Shown here one piece after another: positions 1 to 8,831 of a stretch of 64,000 nt of DNA. The notes beneath the pieces are model-generated. The model worked only from the letters and a program-made list of their open reading frames with translations, was not told the DNA's origin and did not search any database. How positions within the stretch are numbered: position 1 is the first letter of the stretch; each line of letters begins with the position of its first letter. This DNA is from Nonlabens ulvanivorans (GTDB lineage: Bacteria; Bacteroidota; Bacteroidia; Flavobacteriales; Flavobacteriaceae): assembly GCF_000732625.1 (NCBI RefSeq), contig NZ_JPJI01000032.1, positions 992,001 to 1,056,000 of the forward strand, given 5' to 3'. The position numbers and the translations under genes are program-made.

Positions 1-1
1 C

Positions 2-487
2 AGTCATCCCTTGCAGATAGGTGCTTTTGGTAGATTAACTGCTCGCGTAGAGGCTGGTAAGACGTTTGGAGAAGTGCCACTAGCATTACTAAATGTAGTT
101 CCTGGTAACCAGACTTACTTCAATATTACAGGAGCATTTAATACCATGAATTTTTATGAATTTGTGACTGATGAATATGTGACACTTCACTTAAATCATA
201 ATTTTAATGGTAGACTCTTTTCACGTGTTCCATATTTACGTGATTTGAATCTTAGAGAGCTTGTAGGAGTACGCGCTGTTTATGGAAAGATTAGTGATGA
301 AAATGTAGCTTTAAATGCAAGCGGTTTAACTTATCTCGCTCCCGAAGATATTTACTGGGAATACAGCGCTGGAATAGGTAATATCTTCAAAGTATTCAGA
401 CTAGACGTAAGTTTTAGAGGTGGATACAACTATTTACCTGACGCTCGATCTATGGCGATAACGGGTAGTTTTGGGTTTAGTTTCTAG
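2..487 (+). CDS. DUF5686-type outer-membrane protein, C-terminal part only
   Basis: This is the 3' end of a gene that begins before the window; the frame is open from base 2 to the TAG at 485-487. The visible 161 or so residues read as alternating outer-membrane beta-strands and end in the aromatic SFGFSF, a usual barrel C-terminus ending in Phe. Motifs such as PLALLNVVPGNQTYF and MNFYEFVTDEYV resemble the conserved C-terminal barrel of DUF5686/carboxypeptidase-like regulatory-domain proteins of Bacteroidota, as I recall that family. The N-terminal carboxypeptidase-regulatory-like domain expected in full-length members would lie outside the window. The role is unknown beyond outer-membrane location. 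Confidence 0.7.
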   Translation, partial: SHPLQIGAFGRLTARVEAGKTFGEVPLALLNVVPGNQTYFNITGAFNTMNFYEFVTDEYVTLHLNHNFNGRLFSRVPYLRDLNLRELVGVRAVYGKISDENVALNASGLTYLAPEDIYWEYSAGIGNIFKVFRLDVSFRGGYNYLPDARSMAITGSFGFSF

Positions 488-620
488 AATGTCATACCGC
501 TGGATAGCGGAATTGGTTAGTATTACTTGAATATCTCTTAATACTTCCTTCTAAAGATTTTCCTTACAATTAACTATTAATCGTATTTTGTGGGCGGTTT
601 TTAAATACTATAGATAATAT

Positions 621-2924
621 ATGAGAATTTTTACGATTGTTTTTTTGTTTTTTGGAATCATTGCGAGTTCTCAAACCATCGATGATTTTGTCTTCGATGT
701 AGATGTAACTAATTCATATAGGTTTAGAATCACTTCAAATGCTAACATTACCATAGATTGGGGCGATGGGATGACTAATTCCTATGGATCACCTTATGAT
801 ATGCAAGTGTCACATACTTATCCAACGGCTGGAATGTATACGGTTGTAGTGACAGGTCCATTAGAGTCTGTAAATTTTTATCTTAACAATAATATAACCG
901 TTACTCAATGGGGTAATTCACAGTTTCAAACGATGGAAGAGTCATTTAAATACTGTCAAAACCTATCCATAAACGCTACAGATGTACCAGACTTAAGTAG
1001 TGTGACAAACATGTCTGAAATGTTCTCCTATGCCATAAATTTTAATTCGGACATATCAAACTGGGATGTTTCAAACGTTACGGACATGGAAAATATGTTT
1101 AAAGGAGCATATGCTTTTAATTCACCATTGTCCAGTTGGAACGTCTCTAATGTCACTGAGTTTAATGGAATGTTTCATCTCGCTAGAAGTTTTAACCAAC
1201 CTTTAAATACATGGGATATAACTAACGCAAGAATATTGACATCAATGTTTACTGGTGCGGAAGATTTTAATCAAACATTAAAATCTTGGGATGTGAGTAA
1301 TGTCACTTTAATGAGTGGGATGTTCTTCGGTGCTTTAGAGTTTAATCAAGATTTAAGTTCTTGGGCATTTAACTCTGGAGTAAACCTAACTAACCTTGTT
1401 CAAAATACTAATCTTGATACCTACAATTATGATGCGTTATTAAGCCGGTTTGTAGATTTACAGTATCAAAATAAAAACCTTGGTATTACAAATTTAGAAT
1501 ATTGTGATGCTTTTTCTAGAGCTGTATTAACTAATAGAGGTTGGACCATAACTAATGATACTTTAGCTCAGAATTGTGCTGTTCAAACCTTGAATGGTTT
1601 ATTTTCTTATGATATAGATATGAGTGGATGTGATGTCAACGATCCTAAAGCATTAAATATACCTTTGAATATTAGTAATACTGAAACTTCAATAGATGTG
1701 GTTGCTATAAATGGAGAGTATAGTGCAAACTTGCGACCTGGAACTTATAATATCACGCCTATAATCGATAATCAGCGTTTTAATATTTCTCCTAGTAACC
1801 CTAGCGTAACAATCAATCAGTCAGGCATAATCACTCAAGATTTTTGCATTACTGATTTAGGTTTGTTTAATGATTTAGAGATTGTTCTTTTTCCTATCAG
1901 TGACAGTAGACCTGGATTTGAAGCTAATTACAAGTTAGTTTATAAAAATAAAGGAACGAGTGTATTGTCAGGCACAATTAATATGCAGTTTGAAAACGAT
2001 TACATGACCTTTTTGAACGCAACACCTGCTGTAGCCTCAACTAGTCCAGGAGTTTTAAATTGGAATTATTCAAATATTCAACCATTTGAGACAAGAGAAG
2101 TTTTAATTAATTTTAATCTCAATACGCCTACAGATCCTAATTTTCCTTTACAATTAGATGATTTATTAGTTTTCAGATCTGCTATTAATTATTCTGGTAC
2201 AGACGCGACACCTCAGGATAATACTTTTATTACTAGGCAAAAAGTTGTTAACTCTTATGATCCTAATGATAAGACTTGCTTACAAGGTGATATTATTTTA
2301 CCTAGTGAAGTAGGTGAATATGTTCATTATAGAATCCGTTTTGAGAATGAAGGAACAGCGAGTGCCATTAATGTGCGTATTGTAGATTATATCGATACGG
2401 CAAAGTATGATGTCTCGACATTAGTTCCTTTAAGCTCTAGTCACGATTATACTACCACAATATCTAGTGGTAATAAGATAGAATTTCAATTCGATAATAT
2501 TAACTTACCCTTTACCGCTCCTGCGAGTCAAGGTTATGTACTGTTTAAAATTAAAACCATAGATACACTGGTTTTAGGAGATGATTTTTCTAATCAAGCT
2601 GAGATTTACTTTGATTTTAATGCGCCTATTATTACAAATCTCGAGACAACAGCTGTTGCCGTTCCTGCAAGTGTAACAGATAGTGATTTGTTTCAATTAC
2701 AGCTAGTTCCTAACCCAGCAAACAGTCTGGTTACTATCTCTAGTAACATAAGTTTTCAGCATATTACTATTTATAACACTTCTGGTCAGGTAGTGTTTAA
2801 TAGCTCTTTTTCATCGTTTACTTTAAGTCACACGCTTGAATTAGAAAATTTGTCATCAGGACTTTATTTTGTGGAAATTTCAAACGCAGATCATAAAGCT
2901 ATAAAAAAGTTGTTGAAGCAATAA
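621..2924 (+). CDS. Secreted BspA/DUF285-repeat protein with T9SS sorting domain
   Basis: A 767-residue secreted protein. A signal peptide (MRIFTIVFLFFGIIASSQ) is followed by a PKD-like segment around residues 25-75 (TIDWGDG). Residues about 110-265 carry tandem repeats of about 38 residues of the form FN..L..WDVSNVT.M..MF, the BspA/DUF285 leucine-rich-like repeat. Residues about 410-690 look like a DUF11/DUF7619-type beta domain (SYDPNDK, EIYFDFNAPIITN). The last 80 or so residues (LVPNPANSLVTI to SSGLYFVEI and a Lys-rich end) form a type A T9SS C-terminal sorting domain, so the protein is probably exported by type IX secretion and attached to the surface. BspA repeats often mediate binding to proteins or cells; the ligand here is unknown. 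It stands alone as a transcription unit. Confidence 0.85.
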   Translation: MRIFTIVFLFFGIIASSQTIDDFVFDVDVTNSYRFRITSNANITIDWGDGMTNSYGSPYDMQVSHTYPTAGMYTVVVTGPLESVNFYLNNNITVTQWGNSQFQTMEESFKYCQNLSINATDVPDLSSVTNMSEMFSYAINFNSDISNWDVSNVTDMENMFKGAYAFNSPLSSWNVSNVTEFNGMFHLARSFNQPLNTWDITNARILTSMFTGAEDFNQTLKSWDVSNVTLMSGMFFGALEFNQDLSSWAFNSGVNLTNLVQNTNLDTYNYDALLSRFVDLQYQNKNLGITNLEYCDAFSRAVLTNRGWTITNDTLAQNCAVQTLNGLFSYDIDMSGCDVNDPKALNIPLNISNTETSIDVVAINGEYSANLRPGTYNITPIIDNQRFNISPSNPSVTINQSGIITQDFCITDLGLFNDLEIVLFPISDSRPGFEANYKLVYKNKGTSVLSGTINMQFENDYMTFLNATPAVASTSPGVLNWNYSNIQPFETREVLINFNLNTPTDPNFPLQLDDLLVFRSAINYSGTDATPQDNTFITRQKVVNSYDPNDKTCLQGDIILPSEVGEYVHYRIRFENEGTASAINVRIVDYIDTAKYDVSTLVPLSSSHDYTTTISSGNKIEFQFDNINLPFTAPASQGYVLFKIKTIDTLVLGDDFSNQAEIYFDFNAPIITNLETTAVAVPASVTDSDLFQLQLVPNPANSLVTISSNISFQHITIYNTSGQVVFNSSFSSFTLSHTLELENLSSGLYFVEISNADHKAIKKLLKQ

Positions 2925-2956
2925 AGTATATGCCATTGTAAATTTTGTTTGTATTC

Positions 2957-2970
2957 GCTTTCGCGAAAGC
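2957..2970. repeat. GCTTTCGCGAAAGC palindrome, copy 1 (intergenic)
   Basis: Perfect 14-base palindrome that extends outward to a 22-base perfect dyad (2953-2974). It lies between the BspA-like gene and hppA. Confidence 0.95.
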
Positions 2971-2990
2971 GAATCCCTAATAATCTTAGT

Positions 2991-3006
2991 ACTATAACGT
3001 TATAGT
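2991..3006. promoter_or_regulatory. 16-bp palindrome ACTATAACGTTATAGT upstream of hppA
   Basis: A perfect 16-base palindrome about 60 bases before the hppA start. Its right end overlaps TAGTTTTG (3003-3010), which fits the Bacteroidota -7 consensus TAnnTTTG, although I see no -33 TTG at the right distance. It could be an operator for hppA; no regulator is recognisable nearby. Confidence 0.4.
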
Positions 3007-3065
3007 TTTGTTAACATAATTTTATTACATTAGCTAGATTTATAAAACCAAACAAAACAAAACAT

Positions 3066-5531
3066 ATGGAATCATACATGATTTACATGCCATTATTAAT
3101 GGCAGCTCTAGGATTACTTTACATGTTTATTAAGAAATCTTGGGTCTTGAAACAAGATGCAGGAGATGGGAAAATGAAAGAGATTTCAGATCACATCTAT
3201 GAAGGTGCGCTCGCCTTTCTAAAAGCAGAATATAAATTATTAGCATTTTTTGTTATCATAGTAAGTGTTCTACTTGCTATTGTGTCTTTTGTAGTTCCTT
3301 CTACGCACTGGATGATTGTCATCGCTTTTATCTGTGGCGCCATATTTTCGGCATATGCAGGTAATATAGGGATGAAAATTGCAACAAAGACTAATGTAAG
3401 AACAACTCAAGCTGCTCGTACTAGTTTGCCCAAAGCGTTAGGTGTATCCTTTGGTGGTGGATCTGTAATGGGACTTGGTGTTGCAGGACTTGCAGTTCTA
3501 GGTCTTACTGGATTCTTTATCATTTTCTTTCATGTATTTATGAATGGAGAATGGGCAGCAACAGAATTTATGGGAGAAATGAGAACACCAGGTGATTTAA
3601 TGACTATCGTGCTCGAAACACTCGCTGGATTCTCACTAGGTGCTGAGTCTATTGCGCTTTTTGCCCGTGTAGGTGGTGGAATTTATACTAAAGCGGCAGA
3701 CGTAGGTGCCGACCTAGTAGGTAAGGTAGAAGCTGGAATTCCTGAGGATGATCCTCGTAACCCAGCCACTATTGCAGATAACGTAGGTGATAATGTAGGT
3801 GATGTAGCCGGAATGGGTGCTGACCTTTTTGGATCTTATGTAGCAACAGTTCTTGCAGCAATGGTCTTAGGTAACTATGTGATAAGAGATATGCAGGGCG
3901 ATATTGTGAGTGAAGGTTTCGGTGGGATAGGTCCTATCTTATTACCTATGGCTATTGCTGGTGTAGGTATTATAATTTCAGTTATAGGAATGATACTGGT
4001 TAAAATCACCAGTAATGATGCAAAAGAATCTCAAGTAATGAAAGCCTTAAATGTAGGTAACTGGACTTCTATCGTACTAGTTGCCGCAGCATGTTATGGT
4101 CTATGTGTATGGATGTTGCCAGACACGATGCAAATGAATTTTTATGGCGAAGGAGTAATGAATATTTCTTCTATGAACGTATTCTATGCAACTCTAGTAG
4201 GTCTTGTGGTAGGTGCAGTCATCTCATCTGTAACAGAATACTACACAGGATTAGGTAAAAAACCTATTCTTAAAATTGTACAGCAATCTTCTACAGGTGC
4301 AGGAACAAACATCATTGCTGGTCTAGCGACAGGTATGATATCAACATTTCCTTCAGTAATATTATTTGCTGGCGCGATATGGGCTTCTTACGCATTTGCA
4401 GGATTCTATGGTGTGGCTCTTGCAGCTAGTGCTATGATGGCCACTACGGCTATGCAATTAGCCATCGACGCATTTGGTCCTATAGCAGATAATGCTGGTG
4501 GTATTGCAGAGATGAGCGAACAAGAACCTATTGTACGCGAGCGAACTGATATTCTAGATGCGGTAGGTAACACTACAGCGGCTACTGGAAAAGGATTTGC
4601 TATTGCGAGTGCAGCTTTAACATCACTAGCTCTATTTGCAGCATATGTGACTTTTACGGGAATTGATGGAATAAATATTTATAAAGCTCCAGTGCTTGCG
4701 ATGCTATTTGTAGGTGGAATGGTACCAGTTGTATTTAGCGCACTTGCGATGAACGCAGTTGGTAAAGCAGCCATGGAAATGGTAGAAGAAGTACGTCGCC
4801 AGTTCAGAGATATTCCTGGAATCATGGAAGGAACTGGGAAACCAGAGTATGACAAATGTGTAGATATTTCTACACGAGCTTCTCTTAAAGAGATGATGTT
4901 GCCCGGTTTGTTAACCATTGGCTTCCCACTGGTAATTGCATTCGTGCCTATGATATTTGGAATGGATCCGCTTGCGATTGCTGAGATGTTAGGTGGTTAC
5001 ATGGCTGGTGTAACAGTAAGTGGTGTGCTATGGGCTATTTTCCAAAATAATGCTGGTGGAGCATGGGATAACGCAAAGAAATCTTTTGAAGCTGGTGTTG
5101 AAATCAATGGTGAGATGACTTTTAAAGGTTCTGATGCGCATAAAGCTGCCGTAACTGGTGATACAGTAGGTGACCCTTTTAAAGATACTTCTGGTCCTTC
5201 TATGAATATTTTGATTAAACTTACGTGTTTAATTGGTCTAGTTATAGCACCTATCTTGGGTGGTCATGCAACAGATGGACAGGCAAGTGTTATCACGCAA
5301 CAGATTGAGCAAGAAGTCGTGCAGAACAATGAAGAGACGAGCTCACTTTATAAAAACATGGATATTCAAAAATCTGTAGATGCAGAAACAGGTATAGTCA
5401 CTGCAAATGTTACTTATAAATCGTCTGCAAATGGTGCGACGATAACTAAGTCTCATAAGTATGTAGGAACAGAAGCGCAAGTTGAGGCTAAAATACAGGC
5501 TCTCAATCAAGAGGTAATTAACTTTAAATAG
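3066..5531 (+). CDS. hppA: Membrane-bound ion-pumping pyrophosphatase
   Basis: An 821-residue, many-helix inner-membrane pump that hydrolyses pyrophosphate and moves H+ and/or Na+. The diagnostic substrate-binding block is present around residues 212-250 ([20 protein letters not shown], then [10 protein letters not shown]), as is the second acidic block near residues 675-710 ([27 protein letters not shown]). In [10 protein letters not shown] (about 500-509) an Ala occupies the site that is Lys in K+-independent enzymes, so a K+-dependent type is expected; the pumped ion cannot be read with confidence. A C-terminal tail of about 80 residues after the last helix (Lys/Glu-rich, starting near GGHATDG) goes beyond the usual core. 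A strong terminator follows. Confidence 0.95.
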   Translation: MESYMIYMPLLMAALGLLYMFIKKSWVLKQDAGDGKMKEISDHIYEGALAFLKAEYKLLAFFVIIVSVLLAIVSFVVPSTHWMIVIAFICGAIFSAYAGNIGMKIATKTNVRTTQAARTSLPKALGVSFGGGSVMGLGVAGLAVLGLTGFFIIFFHVFMNGEWAATEFMGEMRTPGDLMTIVLETLAGFSLGAESIALFARVGGGIYTKAADVGADLVGKVEAGIPEDDPRNPATIADNVGDNVGDVAGMGADLFGSYVATVLAAMVLGNYVIRDMQGDIVSEGFGGIGPILLPMAIAGVGIIISVIGMILVKITSNDAKESQVMKALNVGNWTSIVLVAAACYGLCVWMLPDTMQMNFYGEGVMNISSMNVFYATLVGLVVGAVISSVTEYYTGLGKKPILKIVQQSSTGAGTNIIAGLATGMISTFPSVILFAGAIWASYAFAGFYGVALAASAMMATTAMQLAIDAFGPIADNAGGIAEMSEQEPIVRERTDILDAVGNTTAATGKGFAIASAALTSLALFAAYVTFTGIDGINIYKAPVLAMLFVGGMVPVVFSALAMNAVGKAAMEMVEEVRRQFRDIPGIMEGTGKPEYDKCVDISTRASLKEMMLPGLLTIGFPLVIAFVPMIFGMDPLAIAEMLGGYMAGVTVSGVLWAIFQNNAGGAWDNAKKSFEAGVEINGEMTFKGSDAHKAAVTGDTVGDPFKDTSGPSMNILIKLTCLIGLVIAPILGGHATDGQASVITQQIEQEVVQNNEETSSLYKNMDIQKSVDAETGIVTANVTYKSSANGATITKSHKYVGTEAQVEAKIQALNQEVINFK

Positions 5532-5550
5532 TTTTAGGGTGCAAGTAACT

Positions 5551-5586
5551 AAGTCCCATTCTGGCATTGCTAGAATGGGACTTTTT
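5551..5586 (+). terminator. Terminator after hppA
   Basis: Perfect 12-bp stem (AAGTCCCATTCT / AGAATGGGACTT) with a 9-base loop and a T run, 20 bases after the hppA stop. Confidence 0.9.
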
Positions 5587-5617
5587 ATATCAACCATTTA
5601 TTACTTATTTTCACGTC

Positions 5618-6646
5618 ATGGCACTGTTTAAAAGAGATCCTTGGATTCTAGATATTTACCGCACTTATAGCGGTAAAAACCACCTGTATATACGTGGTCG
5701 TGCACTAGAAGATCAACCTCTTAAACATTATGAGCAGCAAACCTTTTACCAGACACTGCGCAACACCTGGCGTACATTTAAGACTGATGAGATACGTAAT
5801 GCATCAGTAGGATTAACGCTGCCTAACGGCACACAGTTTGAGACCAAGGCTGATCATGAAGGTTATTTTTTGTTTGATATTACAGTAGACATAGATCTGG
5901 AAGATCTATCTGATGATGAAGGCTACTTAAGTCTGGCTGTAAAGTTTGATGAGGATAATGCCGCTTTCGCGAAAGCAAAAAAGCAAAAACGACTTGCCAA
6001 GAATAGTTTCAATGGTGAAACATTAATACCGCCGCAAAGTGCTGTTTATGGAGTGATAAGCGATATAGACGACACCATTATGCATACTGGCGTTACTAGT
6101 TTTTTAAAAATACGTGTTGCATTCAATACCTTTTTTAAAAACTATGATCGTAGGTTACCATTAAAAGGCGCTGCAAGTTTATATCAATTGTTACATCGAG
6201 GACCATCCGGTAACGATCAGAACCCGATGTTTTATTTAAGCAATAGTCCGTGGAATTTATATAAGTACCTCGAGAAGTTCTTAGATTTTCATGGTTTTCC
6301 TAAAGGACCTATTCTTCTCAGAGATTTTCCCACACCTTGGGATAGAACGCCTAAATTAAAAAGGCCTCATAAAGTACATGAGTTGCTCAATATTTTAAAG
6401 CACTATCCAGACATGAATTTCATTCTCATAGGCGATAGTGGCGAGCATGATGTTGATTATTATAAAGATGTTGCACAGCAATATCCTGACCGTATCATGG
6501 CCATCTATTTAAGATCTGTCAATCATGATAAGAAAATGGCTCGAGTAAAATCCATTGCAGACTCTTTTACCATATGTCCAATGCTACTCGTTCAAGAATC
6601 TAAAGAGGCCGTAATTCACGCCCGTGAAATGGGATGGATTATCTAA
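5618..6646 (+). CDS. App1-type phosphatase-domain protein (DUF2183)
   Basis: A 342-residue protein without a signal peptide. Around residues 147-155 it has SDIDDTIMHTG, the DxDxT nucleophile motif of the HAD-like App1/DUF2183 family, followed by a conserved YLSNSPWNLY block and FILIGDSGEHDVDYY (third HAD motif). The yeast namesake is a phosphatidate phosphatase; the substrate in bacteria is not established, so a lipid phosphate is an inference from family. The ATG at 5618 (MALFKRDPW) is chosen because longer in-frame starts fall inside the hppA terminator. It contains palindrome copy 2, read as AFAKA. Confidence 0.8.
   Translation: MALFKRDPWILDIYRTYSGKNHLYIRGRALEDQPLKHYEQQTFYQTLRNTWRTFKTDEIRNASVGLTLPNGTQFETKADHEGYFLFDITVDIDLEDLSDDEGYLSLAVKFDEDNAAFAKAKKQKRLAKNSFNGETLIPPQSAVYGVISDIDDTIMHTGVTSFLKIRVAFNTFFKNYDRRLPLKGAASLYQLLHRGPSGNDQNPMFYLSNSPWNLYKYLEKFLDFHGFPKGPILLRDFPTPWDRTPKLKRPHKVHELLNILKHYPDMNFILIGDSGEHDVDYYKDVAQQYPDRIMAIYLRSVNHDKKMARVKSIADSFTICPMLLVQESKEAVIHAREMGWII
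5963..5976. repeat. GCTTTCGCGAAAGC palindrome, copy 2 (in App1-like gene)
   Basis: Perfect 14-mer inside the coding sequence, in frame as Ala-Phe-Ala-Lys-Ala. Confidence 0.95.
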
Positions 6647-6672
6647 ATGAATCGTCTGCTAATCGATAGATG

Positions 6673-7290
6673 CTAAGCAAAAAGCCCAGTAAGTTCTGCG
6701 TCAATTTTATTGATGATATCACCTAAATCTTCAGGATTATTTACAAAATCAATATTGTCTACATCTATGATTAAAAGGTTTCCTTTATCATAGCCGTGGA
6801 TCCAAGCTTCATAACGCTCATTAAGACGACTTAAATAATCAATCGAGATGGTGTTTTCATAATCACGACCACGCTTGTGAATCTGGCTTACTAGATTAGG
6901 GATAGAGCTGCGTAAATAGATTAATAAATCTGGAGCGGCAACTAGTTTCTCCATTAAATCAAATAGTGATGAGTAGTTGTCAAAATCACGTTGAGATAAT
7001 AGACCCATCGCATGCAAATTAGGCGCAAATATGCTTGCGTCTTCATAAATCGTACGATCTTGAATGATTTTCTGACCGCTCTCACGTATTTCTAATACCT
7101 GACGGAAACGACTGTTTAAAAAATACACTTGCAAGTTAAATGACCATCGCTCCATGTCTGTATAGAAGTCTTCTAGATAAGGGTTTTCTAAAACATCCTC
7201 AAATTGAGGTGTCCATTTATAATGTTTTGCAAGTAGTTTAGTAAGAGTAGTTTTTCCAGCTCCTATATTTCCGGCGACAGCAATGTGCAT
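6673..7290 (-). CDS. Deoxynucleoside kinase
   Basis: A 205-residue cytosolic kinase that phosphorylates deoxynucleosides for nucleotide salvage. The P-loop GNIGAGKTT is at residues 7-15, an ERW and a QVYFLNSRF substrate-binding segment follow, then DRTIYEDASIFA (the DRS-like motif with the catalytic region) and a LID-like arginine segment (HKRGRDYE). Length and motif order match the bacterial dNK/dGK-dCK family; the preferred base is not predictable. It is the last gene of a leftward operon: its ATG begins one base after the stop of the upstream gene. Confidence 0.92.
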   Translation of the reverse strand: MHIAVAGNIGAGKTTLTKLLAKHYKWTPQFEDVLENPYLEDFYTDMERWSFNLQVYFLNSRFRQVLEIRESGQKIIQDRTIYEDASIFAPNLHAMGLLSQRDFDNYSSLFDLMEKLVAAPDLLIYLRSSIPNLVSQIHKRGRDYENTISIDYLSRLNERYEAWIHGYDKGNLLIIDVDNIDFVNNPEDLGDIINKIDAELTGLFA

Positions 7291-7291
7291 A

Positions 7292-8083
7292 TTAAGGTTT
7301 CTTCAGGTTGATAGTTTGAACGTGCAAGCGTTTCTGGTGGTAAAGATAAAGTTTTCCACCCTTTAGATAAAGCGATTCTGGCGAGTATTCTTGAGAAAAA
7401 GATGTGGTGATTTCGCTTTCGCGAAAGCGAAATTCTTTATCGAATTGATACCATTTCCAACCGCTATCTGTTTGAAAGCCCAGTTGCTCAAAGTCAAAGG
7501 CCACAGGCAGTTTTAATTCTTCAATTATACGACTGGTTTCACTCGCATATGTATTGTATGTTATGATGCCTTTTTCAGTGATTAGATGACAGAAATTATA
7601 GTCACTTTGCATCTCTATAACGGGTTCTTTTACAGGTGTTGTACTATTCACTAATTTATGATTTGTATAATCATAGAGTTCTAACCTGGATAAGTCTAGA
7701 TTATATAACCACAAACGTCGCTCGCCAGCTAGTCGTACATGTTCTATAAATCGTTGAGGTTTAAGAGTATTAAAGTTGAGTCGTTGTTGCTCATTTAAAC
7801 GATTATCTAAAAAAACTAGAGTTTGTGTATCTCTATAGAATACTAATATCTTTAATGGATTAATGATGTCTACACTGGTAATATCACCTAGTTGTATGTC
7901 AAAAAACTCTAATCGCTTAGATTCTGATTTTTTATATAGAACGTTATCGGTACTGTAATATATACTCTCAAAATCATCCACACCATAAAAGGAATCGCAT
8001 GATAGCGATATGCTATTATCAGTAGAGATTTGTGCAATTAAATTATACGAGCTTATTAAGAAGAGCAGAAGCGTCCATTTCAT
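7292..8083 (-). CDS. Exported hypothetical protein, propeller-like
   Basis: A 263-residue protein that I cannot assign to a named family. It begins with a signal peptide (MKWTLLLFLISSYNLIAQ); the ATG at 8083 is preferred because a longer reading frame would place nine polar residues before the signal. The mature part alternates short beta-strand patterns (ILVFYRDTQTLVFLDN, RRLWLYNLDLSRLELYD, LYLKGGKLYLYHQKRL) that suggest a small beta-propeller in the periplasm or outer membrane. It is encoded between the two-component system genes and the deoxynucleoside kinase, in one operon. It carries palindrome copy 3, read as RFRES. Confidence 0.65.
   Translation of the reverse strand: MKWTLLLFLISSYNLIAQISTDNSISLSCDSFYGVDDFESIYYSTDNVLYKKSESKRLEFFDIQLGDITSVDIINPLKILVFYRDTQTLVFLDNRLNEQQRLNFNTLKPQRFIEHVRLAGERRLWLYNLDLSRLELYDYTNHKLVNSTTPVKEPVIEMQSDYNFCHLITEKGIITYNTYASETSRIIEELKLPVAFDFEQLGFQTDSGWKWYQFDKEFRFRESEITTSFSQEYSPESLYLKGGKLYLYHQKRLHVQTINLKKP
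7415..7428. repeat. GCTTTCGCGAAAGC palindrome, copy 3 (in propeller-like gene)
   Basis: Perfect 14-mer, read on the minus strand as Arg-Phe-Arg-Glu-Ser. Confidence 0.95.
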
Positions 8084-8141
8084 TATTGTAAAATACAAAC
8101 AATTATTCAATTGATGTCTTGATGCTTAAAAAAGTCTGTGT

Positions 8142-8831
8142 TTATGGAGCGATAAGTTTATAACCATAACCACGCACATTTACGATCTCTATTTGTGAGT
8201 CTTGCGCTAGTTTTTTACGCAATTTTGAAATAAACACATCCATACTACGGCCAGAGAAAAAGTCATCGTTGCCCCATAGTTTTTTAAGAATAAAAGTGCG
8301 ATCTAAAACGGTATTTTTCTTTTCTAAAAGGTGATATAATAAATGCGCTTCTCGATGTGTTAATTTAATAGGTTCATGAGATCGATACGCTAATCGTTGT
8401 TGTGGGAAGTTAAAGGTATAATCACCTACCTGATAATTAGCTGCAGTTTGCTGGGTCTGTTGTCGAGATAGTAAATTATTGATGCGCACGATAAGCTCTT
8501 CCATAGAAAAAGGCTTTTTAAGGTAATCATTACCACCTACATGAAAGCCTTCTAAAACATCTTCTGTCTGCGATTTTGCTGTTAAAAAGATGATAGGCAT
8601 TTCTTCATTCACCTGTCTTATTTTTTTTGCTAATGAGAAACCATCTAATTCGGGCATCATCACATCGAGTACCGCGATTTGTGGATGGTGACTCTCAAAA
8701 GACTCATAAGCCTGCACGCCATTCATAGAATGGGTAACGTTAAAGCCTCTGGTTTCTAGACTTTCCTTAATGATCATACCTAGTGCTGGCTCGTCCTCGG
8801 CTAGTAATATATGTGTCTTTTCTTTATTCAT
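8142..8831 (-). CDS. OmpR-family response regulator (RprY-like)
   Basis: A 229-residue DNA-binding regulator. The receiver domain (about 7-120) has the acidic pair at E12/D13, the phospho-acceptor D56 in VLDVMMPELDG, and K106 in DYLKKPFS or thereabouts. The C-terminal winged helix (about 135-229) has the REAHLLYHLLEKKNTV and SMDVFISKLRKKL blocks of OmpR/PhoB proteins. It resembles RprY of Bacteroides by family and by pairing with the kinase, whose stop overlaps this start by 8 bases. Its probable target, three 10-bp-spaced GTTAAC boxes, is upstream of the kinase gene. Confidence 0.9.
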   Translation of the reverse strand: MNKEKTHILLAEDEPALGMIIKESLETRGFNVTHSMNGVQAYESFESHHPQIAVLDVMMPELDGFSLAKKIRQVNEEMPIIFLTAKSQTEDVLEGFHVGGNDYLKKPFSMEELIVRINNLLSRQQTQQTAANYQVGDYTFNFPQQRLAYRSHEPIKLTHREAHLLYHLLEKKNTVLDRTFILKKLWGNDDFFSGRSMDVFISKLRKKLAQDSQIEIVNVRGYGYKLIAP

